Positions 24,426 to 58,275 of a DNA stretch of 64,000 bases are shown here, piece after piece. Position 1 is the stretch's first letter. The number at the start of each line of letters is the position of its first letter. Position numbers and translations under genes: made by a program. This DNA is from Aptenodytes patagonicus (Eukaryota > Chordata > Aves > Sphenisciformes > Spheniscidae), in the NCBI RefSeq assembly GCF_965638725.1, contig NC_134960.1, forward strand, positions 808,501 to 872,500, given 5' to 3'. Below the pieces are notes generated by a model. That model searched no databases. It was not told where the DNA came from and saw nothing but the letters and a program-made list of their open reading frames with translations.

Positions 24426-27310
24426 ATATTTCCTGACATGGGGAGGAGGGTGAAGAGAGGCCCCATGCTTGAAAGACAGATGTCATTAAAATACAGTGGA
24501 AAAGAGTCTGAAGTAAAACATAGTGCAGTGATGATCTAGATCATGAAACTTAATGATTTCACTGTTGTATGCAAAATGATTATTGTTGTATTTTTAGCAG
24601 GACTTGTGCTAACTGTGGGAAACAAACCCACGCCGACATGAGAGCGGTGTGGATGCTGCTGTGCTGGCAGGGCTGTAGCAGGCGGTATCAAGCTCCTTAC
24701 AGCCCATCCATCCTTCACCCGCCGCTCCCCAGCTCTCACTTACAGCGGTGCCGCCTGCTCCCAGCACAGCGTAACGCTCCTCGGCTGGAGTGAGACAGGT
24801 ACGGCTTTGGAGATGGCCTCATAAAACACCACCTGGAAAGTCCCTGTTTGGGGTATTTAATGTGAAAAGGTTGGCCTGAGTGGTTCAGAACAGATAAGAG
24901 ATGCAGAACGGCTGTTCAGAAATCTTTTCTTTGCAAGATTTATCTGTACAGGGACATAAAAAGAAGTGCATACGTATCTGAGTGAGGAATCCCTCTGCAG
25001 CAAGCCTGAAGAGCAGCCTCTGTGTGCCGACCTGGGGTTTACACGGGAAACATGTGGCTGTAGGACTTTGCGCCTCTGCAGAAGGCTGAATTTCACCCTG
25101 ACTGTGCCCCCTGTGCTGGCATCCACGAGCTGTTCGCATAAACAGCAAATCTAGCTGATAGTACTGCAGAGGATGGGATTGTTCTAATGTGAAAATTACA
25201 GGGCCGGGGTAGTTTCATTGTGTTTTGACAGCACCTGTAAGTAACTGTAAGGATGGGAAGTCGCTTTGCTCGTCTCGCAAGTGCAGATCGTGGCAGTGGT
25301 GCTCACTCTGTGTTCTCTCATTGCTGCTTTGAACTTCGTTTCCCGTTTGATTGTTTCCTTAATCAAAAGAAAATGAACTCCAATTAAGGTATCTTACAAA
25401 GTATGATTTGTGTCAAATTAAGACCGCTGGTGTACCTTTGAAAAAGCAGTAATACTGAGGCCTGATTCACACAGGACTTACAAGAGAAAAGGGGTGGATC
25501 AAGCTTCTCAAGCAAATGCAGTGAGAGCCGAGTTTGATTCATGCAAATCAAGGTTTTCATATAATGTGAGATCCTCCTGTTTGAGATAGGATGGGAGACT
25601 GACATGAATATTATAATAGTGTTTTGGAAATGAAAAGGGTGTATCCCTGGCTGTACATTTACCCAGGCGTGTTCATGCATGTTCTCTTGGCGGAATATAC
25701 ATCTTCTACGTGTACTTACGACAAGGCTTCCAGCAGCCCAAGGAACCTGCAAAAGCAACGTCTGTCATGACAGAAATCGCTTTCAGCACATGAAGACTGT
25801 TTGGGTGGTTGGAAGGTCTGTATTGTGTATTATTAGTATACAGCCTTCTAAACTGTCATCCTAGTATTTAATGAGCAAACTTTTATTAAACATAATAAAT
25901 CAATCTATTGAGAATATTAAGCTTCAAAAGCTCTGGTTTTGAATTAAAAGAAGATACCCTTGGCAGGATGTAGGCAGAAAGCTTAGTTTAAGTCCCCCTC
26001 AATAAAACTGCATTTAATAGTGGAAATGTACTGAAATCTTGGAACCTGAAAGAAGAGGGATTTTAACTCCTGTTGTGTGTACCTGATACAAGTAGGTATC
26101 AAGAGATGTTTAAAACCCAGACAGCAGTTACTCTGTTGATGCATTTTGTACTAAACATACTCTTCATTTTTTCCCTCAAACGGAAAGACAAGCCCAAAGT
26201 GCACAGCTGGGGATGGGCACAGTGAACAAACCCCTACTTTAACAGAGTAACGAGGCACATGCCAGTAAGGTATCAGTTTCAGGATATCTGAAAATCTCTA
26301 ATGATGGGCTGTCATGGGAAGGCAACTTGGATCACTGCTCGCTGCTGTCGGGATGGAGGGCTGCATGAGCATCGAGGAATTAAAGTCCCTCCGTTAGACG
26401 CTGAGCGAGGCTGGCTGTAACCAGCACCTTGCAGAGCTGCTGCTGTGCAAAGCAGAGGCCTGCCTAATGCTGACGTCTCTTCTAGGGTAGCCTAGGGCCC
26501 CGTCCCCTTCTGCTCTGCACCTCTGCAAACCTCTGCTTTGCCTACTGGGAAAGAAAATGGCCAAATCGGAATAGCTGCGCTTTCTGTGCTCCTTGAGCAC
26601 ATGCAAGGGACTGCAGATGAGCAGAGGATTGGGCCTCTGGTGGCTCTCAGGAGGTGACCATCTTTTAAAAATGAAAAGCAAACTCGGAATGACCAAAAGG
26701 CCCTGAAAACCGGCAAGAATTACAAATAGGGATTGAAAGCTGAAGAGAGAGAAAATCTTAATTAGATCTTCACCAACCTGTAGAGGAACGCATTTGGATT
26801 AAAATGAAATGGAGCTTTGTACTCTCAGGGTTTCAGAGCAAGAATGGAAGAGGAATTATTCACATTTGCTATTTGTGAAGCTGGATTGCTTTTTCTGTGA
26901 ACTTGTCTTCTTAACTTCTCACCTTGTCAGAAAATTGTGAAAAGCTGCTGGGATGGTGTATTTGGGGTAGTTCTTATCACAGCACATAGCAGAAACATTT
27001 CCATGGTTTCACAACATGGGCAGTTTCCTATTTAATCCTATCCTCCCCAAGTTAACTCCTTTCTTTTTGTGGTAAGCCAGCCCGTCCACCATTCACCAAC
27101 CTGCCTTATATTTCACTACCATCGATATTTTCTCTTTGTGAATATCTATCAATATTTAATACAGTGGTGTCAGTTTTCCTGTAAGATGAGAGGAACTACT
27201 AGAAACCTTGAATTATACATTGTGTGGCTGGGGGAAGCTGGGGAAAGTTTTCTTTTGGACCCAAAGCTCTTGGAGTTGATCTCCAGGACCTGCAGCTTGA
27301 AATCCTAATA

Positions 27311-27655
27311 ATGGATGAGCACCAGAAGAAACTCAATCAGCGGCATGAGGGAAGGCCCCGCAAAGTGAGGTTCAAAATATCATCAGCTTACAGTGGTCGA
27401 GTGCTAAAACAAGTCTATGAAGATGGGCAGGAACTCGAGCCCCCGCGCAAAGAGCACTCTCGGCGTTTTCTCCGCCACAGCTTTGAGCCAGGGGACCATT
27501 TCTGCGGGGCTGGGGAAGTGCCAGAAAACAGGTTTTACTCGCCAGCCAAGCTGACTGCCCAGCGGATCAGCATATTCAAAGAGGACAAGAAATACAGTCT
27601 CACCAGTAACTCTCCTCTCCTCAGCGACTACCAGTCAAGCGACAGTCCTTGCAGG
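27311..27655 (+). CDS. GRXCR2: GRXCR2 exon 1 (coding)
   Basis: Encodes residues 1-115 and ends in TGC AGG before a GTAAGT donor. The open frame continues past the donor for about 30 codons, but that part is intron and shows no similarity to the family. Confidence 0.95.
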
Positions 27656-30600
27656 GTAAGTGATGTCCAGCCTAGGGATGTCAGACTGTCTGGAAACCAA
27701 CTTCCAACTAAACCATTTTTGGAGTCTCAAACTGGAACCGCATTCAGATAAAACTCATTTTTGTCAGTCCAGGATTTTAAAAGGGTGATTATAAGTCTTC
27801 AGCGTTTATCCCACAAATTCTGTATTCTGCTTACTCTGCAAATGGCCGGAGCCGCACGTTTTGCAGCAGCGCAGTCAGCAAGTGAACAGCATCTGCTAGC
27901 TGTGCTCCGTCTTCTCTCCTCACTGGGTTGATTTGCATCTGTCCATTTTGTAGAGTAAGATATAACATTTCCATATATATCAATATCTATACATAGTAAT
28001 CCTAATGCATCTAAAGCAGTCAAATGTAAGGTGGATATTATCTTAATTAGTTATATTTTAAACGTTACAGTTGCATGACTTGAGCTGGCCAAGTGATGCA
28101 ACCAGTGCCACCAGCAGTGTGCCAGCGAGCCTCTGAGTGAGGCATCCGCATCCTCTGGCAAGTCAGCATTACCCTTTGGCTACTCTGAAAATCCCAGCTT
28201 AGTTTCACTGGATATCTTGTTAACATATAATTAATGCCACCGATATAGAAGTGTCTCTTTAGTCCTAATAAAAAATAGTATGTGTAATATATGTTAAATT
28301 GGTTAATACACAGGGATTATATTCATTTTCTTACCCTGTGGAATTAGATGTATGTATCTTTTACTGCTATTTGGTTTTATCAAATCTAGATGTACCAACT
28401 AAACAATTCATACAACAATGATGGTGTATCGGCACTATTGATAACACAGCCATGTCGCACTGATATGCAAACTCTAAATGGAGTACGTTATATTGATATA
28501 ATCAGCAGACTTGTAAAACTCGAGGTGAGTCTGCTTGGAGAAAAGGTGATAAAAAGGAAGATGGTGTGAGGTAAGCTGGCTTGCTGAACCGATATCAGGC
28601 CTTTCCCTGGGAGATGGCTCATTCAACTCCACTTCAGACTGAACAACGAGCAGTTAGCGTCAGCAAACAAGTCAGCCCGTTGCCCAGTCCCCTCTCGCAC
28701 ACCACCCCAGTCCTGCAGAGCCTGCTCGGTGGCGGTGCCCCAGTTGCTTGCAGAAAGGTCAAGAATTGAGTGTACCTCTAGAGAGAAATGTGAGGTCACT
28801 CAAGTACACCAAGCGCTGTGATATAAAGTTGTGTCATCGTCTGTTGTGGTCTTTGGATAAATAAGGACTGTCACTCTAGCACTTACACAACTAAAGAGAC
28901 AAGTGCTTCAAAAAGTATAAAATGGTTTTCATGGCCTTGGTTTGAATACATTAAAAGTCTATTAATTCTTGGTGCTAATCAAAGCTGCATGTAGGAAACC
29001 CAGATGGCTGATACGCTGGGCATCTAGTTTAACTGAAAATATCAAACCATGATGAAACTCTCCTGCCTAAAGACAGAGCGCTACTGTGATCTTATCCATA
29101 CCATTAATTTGTTCTGCGTTCTTGGGTAACGCTCACCCCTATTTCTAGTTTCCCTAACCATAAATATCTTGAGTAATCACGCTATCCAGTACCAGTTCTG
29201 CTTTGTATCAACATGTATTTGGAGACGCCATGTCTCTGTAACAAATACGAGGCTTTTATAGCCTTCTGCAAATGGTAAGGATCTGTGCTCACCTGCCCCC
29301 CCCCCCCTTCTCCCCATGGAGAAGCAGGTGCCCAATTGCCAGGAGAGCCATCAGCCACCTCATGTCAGCTGGTGCGACTCTGGCGGCATATTTTCTTAGG
29401 AAAGCATCTCCTTTTGCATCACTTCTTGACACAGATACTTAAACAGAGAAAAATATGAAGAGTGCGTAAAACAATAAGCTATGGTAACTGCCATATGATA
29501 CCTAGGGAAAAAGGGACCAGGTAAGCAAAATGCTGCTTTCAGAGCAGTTTGACCATATCGAGTTTAGCTTTAAAATCATTAGAAAAGAACACAAATTCAA
29601 GTGTCCCCACAGATGGTTATTTAGACTGTCTCCTCCCTGATAGGGACACAATTTAGCATTAGATAATGAGAATTTTTTATCATCTGACCCTTTTGCCAGC
29701 ATTAATAAATTACAAAGGAAAGCTTTCTTTTAAATCTGAAAAAAACCCCATCAAAGGCTGCAGAATAGGTCACCATCATGGGGAACTTGTACTTCTGGCC
29801 AAAACCATGAAAACCCCTCTCCACCCTCCACCCCCCACCTACTCAACCTTCAAAGAGATGTACGTCAGCCCCCAGTGTAGAGGTTGCTTTTCCATATAAG
29901 CCAACGCCACTGCTCGTAGAATTGTGCTGTCTTTTTTTCTTGCATATGGGTCAGAATGAGAACTTACATCCCAGAAAGCCTTCCCCATCCAGAACATGAC
30001 GTTAAAGTGAGGCTCCTAAGATTTGACCCAAGGTCTTGGTCTGCCGTTCTCCCATAGCCGTTCTGCTCAGTGCTGTGGGTGGTGGCGGGGAGCTGGCTTG
30101 TCCTGCAGAGTCAGCCGTCCAGATGATCGGGCGGAGGGGGTCATCGGTGTTTGCAGAGTGTATTTATACAGGTGAGACATTGATTAAGATCCTTCTACAG
30201 GCTTCCCCAATTCTAGATTTTGGCAAGATCGTAATCTACACTAATAACCTGAAAATCATCCGTGCACCAATGGACCAGAAAGAGCTCATGAGAAGAATCA
30301 TCCAGACTGAGGGAATAAATGACTGGGCCTTCATATACCGGGAAAGGAAAGAAAGATTTGGTGGTGGACATAAAAAAGATGTGGAAAAAAAGATTGCCTG
30401 CAACCAGTATGTGCAGGTAAGAGAAAACTGAAAGTGTTTTTTTCCCCCTAAGGCTTTTGGGTCTTACAGCCCCGGTCAGACCACTGAGTATTCCCACCCA
30501 AGCCCCATCTATGTCTGTATCTGGCACTTAACTAAATTTGGATTAAAAGCATCACTTTGTTCCTCTTTCCACTCGGGAGACAACCGATCAACGCTGCACT

Positions 30601-32424
30601 GCAGTTTGCGCTCTGGGAACAGCTGTTCTGTTTCCAGATGCTCACGTCTCCCACTTGATTCTTCCCCTGGAGATCGCCGACATTTATGTAGCTTGGCTTA
30701 GGTCCGTCCTTCGTCACCACCTCCCAGTGGAACAAGAGCAGGCCGGAGTTTCTCCAGCCTGACAAAGCTAAACACAGCTGCTCTGTGGTTGAGACTGCCG
30801 GAGGCTAAAATTTTAGTATCAGCTGAAATAAGATTGTGCCTTCCACTTGTTTTCTCATGGGTTAGTCTTTGTTGGTCACAATCCCAATTAGTCTGACCAT
30901 AATTTGATCCCACAAAACATAATGTTGTCGTGCAGGGCAAATATGAAGCATTACAGTTTTGTGGATCTGAGACCGACCTGTGCTGAGTGCGGGTTACCTT
31001 GGTCCTTCTGCAAGCACGAGCCTTGCTTATGGCTCACTTGCACAAAGACCCCATGAAAACTGAAAACAGCCCTGAGAAACTAAGTAGGAATTCTGGCCTT
31101 TGTCAGCGTTGAAATAAACTTGATTTTCAGAAAGAGGGCTTTAACGTAAAAGCCAAGATTCATCCCATCTACTGGCAGACACCTTTCCGAGTCATCAAAA
31201 AATCACTTCTGGCCTTCGGGGGAATATATGTTGAAAAAGACCTCCATAAGGTAATTGATTGCCTTCCTCCTCCAGTCGCCCTCACTGGAGGAGCACGCTT
31301 TGGAGAAGGACAACAGCTCCTGTAAGGCATTGTTCCAGAGAAATCTGTTAACCTTGGAAGAACTCAGCAAAGTGCTTCTGTTCTCCTTGATGTTTGGGAA
31401 CAAAAAGTAAAACTTGAAAGTCCTAAAACTATGATTTTTTTAGAATAATTTTGGACTTCCTATACACTGGTATTATGAACATTCATTTAAAGATGACCAA
31501 ACCACAGGAAGGTTATTCTTCTGAGAAGTCAATTAATTTGGACTATCAAATTCATAAGCAGGCACCGATATGAAGCATATCTGGCACCAACTCCCCATAT
31601 CTTAGTTAAAACTTCGTTCCATACCGCTGCACAGGAATGATGCAGGACTCTGAACCTGACATCAAAAGAACGAACCTACGCCATGCTACATTCTTCCTGA
31701 CGCAGATATTTAATCATTTCTGGGCTCTGTGGAAGCACTGAATTTTAAGATGGGATTTGAAAGACGCTGTCTGGCACCCTGGGAGAGAGTTGCAGGCACA
31801 AGGGACAGCTCGAAAGAAGCTGTGCATGTCAGTGATGAGGGATTCGGGAGGGAGAGGGTGAGGAGAAATGCTTGAAGAAATGAAGCATGGCTCAAAACTG
31901 AGGATACAGAGCTGAGAAGATGGATGGGTTAAGAAATGACAGGAAGGCGAGTGGAGCTATGCAGAGCCTTGCAGGCGGAGAAAGATGAATTTGAAAGTAT
32001 TGTGTTATAAGGCACATTAACTTCTCATTTTCTAGAAGTATCCACGAATTGTCCCCAAATATACAGGAGCCTTTTTCTTGAAGATCTTGCTGTAGAGAAC
32101 TGAGTATTATTGGCAGAGTGGCATGTCAGGAGCAGCAATTACTTAAAAGACCAGAAGACAGAATTTCCCTCTTTCAAGTATGTTACTGACTTTGGTGTCT
32201 GATATCCAGTAACAGATTTTTTTTTCATGATCTGTCTCTTTCAGGAAGGAGACGCTGAACACAGTTGTTCCCAGTGTAAAGGGTCAGGCTCTGCTCCTTG
32301 CTCACTGTGCCATGGAAGCAAGTTTTCAATGCTGGCAAACAGATTCAGAGAGTCCTACAGGGCTCTCCGATGTCCAGCTTGCAACGAAAGTGGCCTGCAG
32401 CCCTGCCAGATCTGCGCTGCCTGA
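27311..32424 (+). CDS. GRXCR2: GRXCR2, glutaredoxin and cysteine-rich domain-containing protein 2 (complete, 3 exons)
   Basis: Joined exons 27311-27655, 30201-30416 and 32245-32424 give 246 residues; human GRXCR2 is 248. In mammals the protein localises at the base of stereocilia in inner-ear hair cells, works with taperin, and its loss causes deafness (DFNB101). Visible blocks: the conserved N-terminus (KLNQ, then GRPRKVRFKISSAYSGRVLK) and KLTAQRISIFK in exon 1; DFGKIVIYTNNLKIIRAPMD in exon 2, the glutaredoxin-like part; and a C-terminal cysteine-rich module in exon 3 with four CxxC pairs (C195/198, C206/209, C230/233, C241/244) resembling a DnaJ-type zinc finger. Both introns are phase 0 with GT-AG ends. 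The ATG at 27311 is chosen because it aligns with the mammalian start; an in-frame ATG at 27224 has no conserved sequence behind it. No frameshift or internal stop, so the gene appears intact. Confidence 0.97.
27656..30200 (+). other. GRXCR2: GRXCR2 intron 1
   Basis: 2545 bases, GT-AG, phase 0. AT-rich, with a 12-base C run at 29296-29307. No exon or recognisable mobile element seen. Confidence 0.9.
29296..29307 (+). repeat. 12-base C run
   Basis: Homopolymer in GRXCR2 intron 1, flanked by pyrimidine-rich sequence. Confidence 0.8.
30201..30416 (+). CDS. GRXCR2: GRXCR2 exon 2 (coding)
   Basis: Encodes residues 116-187. The acceptor is TTCTACAG before GCTTCCCC; the donor is GTGCAG then GTAAGA. 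The first half is strongly conserved (DFGKIVIYTNNLKIIR). The second half, after about residue 142, is charged and diverges from the mammalian sequence, as expected of a linker before the cysteine-rich tail. Confidence 0.95.
30417..32244 (+). other. GRXCR2: GRXCR2 intron 2
   Basis: 1828 bases, GT-AG, phase 0, ending in a TCTTTCAG acceptor. It contains a probable ancient dispersed repeat at about 31715-32010 (listed separately). Confidence 0.9.
31715..32010. repeat. Probable ancient amniote dispersed repeat in GRXCR2 intron 2
   Basis: A purine-rich, gene-free stretch reading roughly 'gatgggatttgaaag ... gagagttgcaggcacaa ... ggagctatgcagagccttg'. The phrasing resembles an old interspersed repeat known from turtles, crocodilians and birds. 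I recognise the style but cannot name the family, and the copy is diverged. Confidence 0.35.
32245..32424 (+). CDS. GRXCR2: GRXCR2 exon 3 (coding, stop at 32422-32424)
   Basis: Encodes residues 188-246 and the TGA stop. It carries all four CxxC pairs and the block CHGSKFSMLANRF, which is the most conserved part of the protein. The final residues are QPCQICAA, against QPCQICNQ in human as I recall it. Confidence 0.96.
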   Translation, partial: EGDAEHSCSQCKGSGSAPCSLCHGSKFSMLANRFRESYRALRCPACNESGLQPCQICAA

Positions 32425-33960
32425 TCAGGACCGCCATCCCTGCAGCAAGCTACAAGCACCACAGCAATATTTTGTTGAAAGCTTGGAATTATTTAACCTT
32501 CAAGCAGCCTCACTATCGTGACAAGTTTTTAAAAGATGGGAAAGGCACATTATACATATCTCACCGTAAACACGAATACCGCACTGCTGCTACTGACTGT
32601 CCCTCTTGTCTGCTACATAGACCTATCTAACTTTTGAATCAGCCCAGACCCCAGTGTCTGCAGGGGTAAACATATCCCCCGACGCTAGAGGAAATTCTCA
32701 GCATTCGGAAGTTAAGCACCTGCGTAAATATCTCTGGCATCTGGAGCTCAGCCTGAACTTGCTGGCACTGTCCCTCAGTTTGGTATTTGGTGCCCGGCAC
32801 AGCCAGGTCCCGACCCACCAGGCACTCCAGTAACATCATTAAAAGCAGCAGAAGCAGGTGCAGTTTGGGCACATCGGTAACGTGTCAGGCTGTAAAGTCT
32901 GTCTGTACGACAACAGCAGAGCGGTGCCTCCCCTAGGTTTTAACTTGCTGAACGTTTTAAAATTACGCTGTCTTTTGTAGTTAACTCTGTACTTGCCCTG
33001 CAGTGGCACAAGCATTTCCTGAAGATTTTGCCGATTCTTACATCTGCTTTAGCGGACACAGTGATTCCTTTGGGGTCTGATTTATGTGAGGAAATTGAAA
33101 ACCCTTCCCAAACCTGGAGCTATAAAAAATGTACAATAATTTATTATTATAAATAGAAGTCACTAAGTTTTTAGCCTACTTATGAGGAAGTGCTGAACTA
33201 AAATTCCCCTGTACGATGCTCAGCACTTTTCATGATCAGGCTGGTGGTGAGGAGGACTTCTGTTGCTTAATATTAATCCCATGTTGTAATCCGCAGAAGG
33301 TAAACTCCAATTAGTTGAGGTGAAGCAATGATGTGGGATACTTTGCAGGCTGCCACTGGTGGCACAGAACACAGGGGCTTCAAGAGGTTGACGCAAACAG
33401 GGGAAATGGTATTTTTTCCCCAAAGCATTAACTTATTACATTTGATATTCACGAGTAATGTTAACGCAGCCTTAACTCGCATATTACCGCTGAGACTCTG
33501 ATGAGTTAAGAGACTGCTCACATGTACTTCATGCTGAGGTTGCAAGCCTAGACAGGGTAATTTATGGCCATGTTTCTATTTTCCTATGGTAGGTTATAAG
33601 GGTTCTCTGCAATACTTAAATGATTAGAAATAATGCCGTTTTAGCTCTTAGACTTCCATATGTCTCCTACTGAAATTGTTCAGTGGGTACTGAGGGGTTT
33701 TTCAAAAAAAGTGCATAAATCTATAGCAGAGACTTTATTGGCTTCATTTATCATATCAGGATCCGCAATATAGTCCTTGGGGTATTCATTGAGACCTCAC
33801 AAATCAGAAATTGTCGTCAAGCGGACCTCTTCCCTCAAATTTGACCTGTTTGATCTCATAGTTTGTTGGGCTTGTTTAAAAGTTTGCCTGCTTAAGATAA
33901 GAAAAAAGAAACCAGGCTGAATTGTTGCCTGATAGTGTTTACAATAAAACTAGATGCAAA
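32425..33960 (+). other. GRXCR2: Probable GRXCR2 3'UTR and downstream sequence
   Basis: No gene is seen here. Candidate polyadenylation signals are ATTAAA at 32838-32843 and the canonical AATAAA at 33943-33948. The first would give a 3'UTR of about 0.4 kb, the second about 1.5 kb. Sequence alone cannot choose between them. Confidence 0.4.
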
Positions 33961-34419
33961 TATGCATTTATAAAATCAGTATTTATTGTTCTTCGGTAAT
34001 TACGATGTTTCTCAACCACCATTACTCCTCCTGGCTGTGTCAGCTATTCCCATGCATCCCGACACGTCACTGGGGCGATGCTCGCAGCGGGGAGCCGTGC
34101 TCTTCCCTTATTTAGTCCGACGTCCCGCAGGCCCCGGCGGGCGCCCGGCCCCGGTGGACTGGGGACCGCAGGAGTTGTCTGTGTGCAGCGTTAGTGCCGG
34201 GCTGCGAGCGACACGGTCAGAGCTGGGTGGATTTGCTCCCTCCTGCTTTAAGTGCACTCACTTTATTTTTGGTAGTGCACCGACTTGATTTACCCAGTAA
34301 GTGCTCTCTTATTTTACATGAAAAAGACGTTTGAGCTTTCTTAAAGCATCACAGTGAAGCTACCGTTGAGGCAATGGGTCACTTTTAACACGTTGCTGTT
34401 TTTACTTCTACTGCAGCCA
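33961..34419. other. GRXCR2-PRELID2 intergenic sequence
   Basis: Short stretch between the probable GRXCR2 3' end and the PRELID2 CpG island. No gene or repeat is recognised; the GC content rises towards the island. Confidence 0.6.
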
Positions 34420-35019
34420 GAGGCTCCCGTCCGTCCCCGCCGGGCTCAGCCTGTGGCGCGCGGCACGGTGCGAAGGCGTGAGGCGCGGCCCCGCCTGCAG
34501 CCCTCGCTGGCCGTCGCAGTCAGCGCTGCCCTTGTCCAGTCCGGTTCTGTCATCGGCTTGAAGGGGAGCGAATCTGCCCAGGGCCATTGCCCAGCGCTTG
34601 TGGCCGGGCCCAGGCCTGCTGTGAGGCACCAGCGCCGCAGGGCCAGGACTGAGGGCCGGGGGCTGCAGCTGAAGCGCTCCCTTCCTTCGTGTCCGTGGTG
34701 GTGCTGCGCAACGGGACGCCCCCACGAGCCCAACGGTCCCGGGGCCCACTGGCAGCCAGTTCCCCGCGGCGCTGTGCAGGGGCCCGGCCTGGTGGCTGCT
34801 GCTGGCCCGCGGAACGCCCCCGCAGCCCGGCGGCCTCCTCCAGCGGGACGGGCCCCCGCCCAGCCCGGCTCTCCGGGGCACGTCGGGGCGGGCGGCGGCG
34901 GCGGCCCCCCGGCCGCACACAAGATGGTGGCGGGGCGGGGCGACCCCGCGGCGGGCCCGCGGGGCGGGGCGGGGCGGGCAGGAAGCGGGGCCGGGCCGGG
35001 CCCCGGGCCGGAGCCCGCC

Positions 35020-58138
<23,119 letters not shown>

Positions 58139-58275
58139 TCGTGATCTTCATAAGCATTTGTAAGTGCAACATCCATCTACAGTTTAAGAAAAGTTGTTCA
58201 GAGTTTGTGATACCTACTGCACATTGTGCTCCTTGTAATTCTACAAATAAATGTGTGTTTTTGTCCATTATAAAT
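58139..58275 (+). terminator. PRELID2: PRELID2 3'UTR with polyadenylation signal
   Basis: A canonical AATAAA at 58246-58251 is followed at once by TGTGTGTTTTTGTCC, a GT-rich downstream element. Cleavage would fall at about 58265-58275, giving a 3'UTR of roughly 130 bases. Confidence 0.7.

Larger units (their letters stand above)
12241..27310. other. Intergenic region between divergent SH3RF2 and GRXCR2
   Basis: About 15 kb without a supportable gene. It contains two CR1 LINE fragments, several older repeat relics, a nested inverted repeat at 19101-19165, and a CTC trinucleotide run at about 17420-17440. Open frames in both strands are short and show no conserved domain, splice-linked partner or codon signature that I recognise. 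Being the common upstream region of two divergent genes, it is the likeliest place for their distal control elements, but I cannot point to a specific enhancer. Confidence 0.7.

Noticed and set aside
27224-27310. In-frame upstream ATG that would lengthen GRXCR2 by 29 residues
   Set aside because: The added residues have no resemblance to the family, and the ATG at 27311 aligns with the mammalian start.
27656-27751. Open frame continuing past GRXCR2 exon 1
   Set aside because: A GTAAGT donor at 27656 and perfect phase-0 continuity with the next conserved exon show that this is intron.
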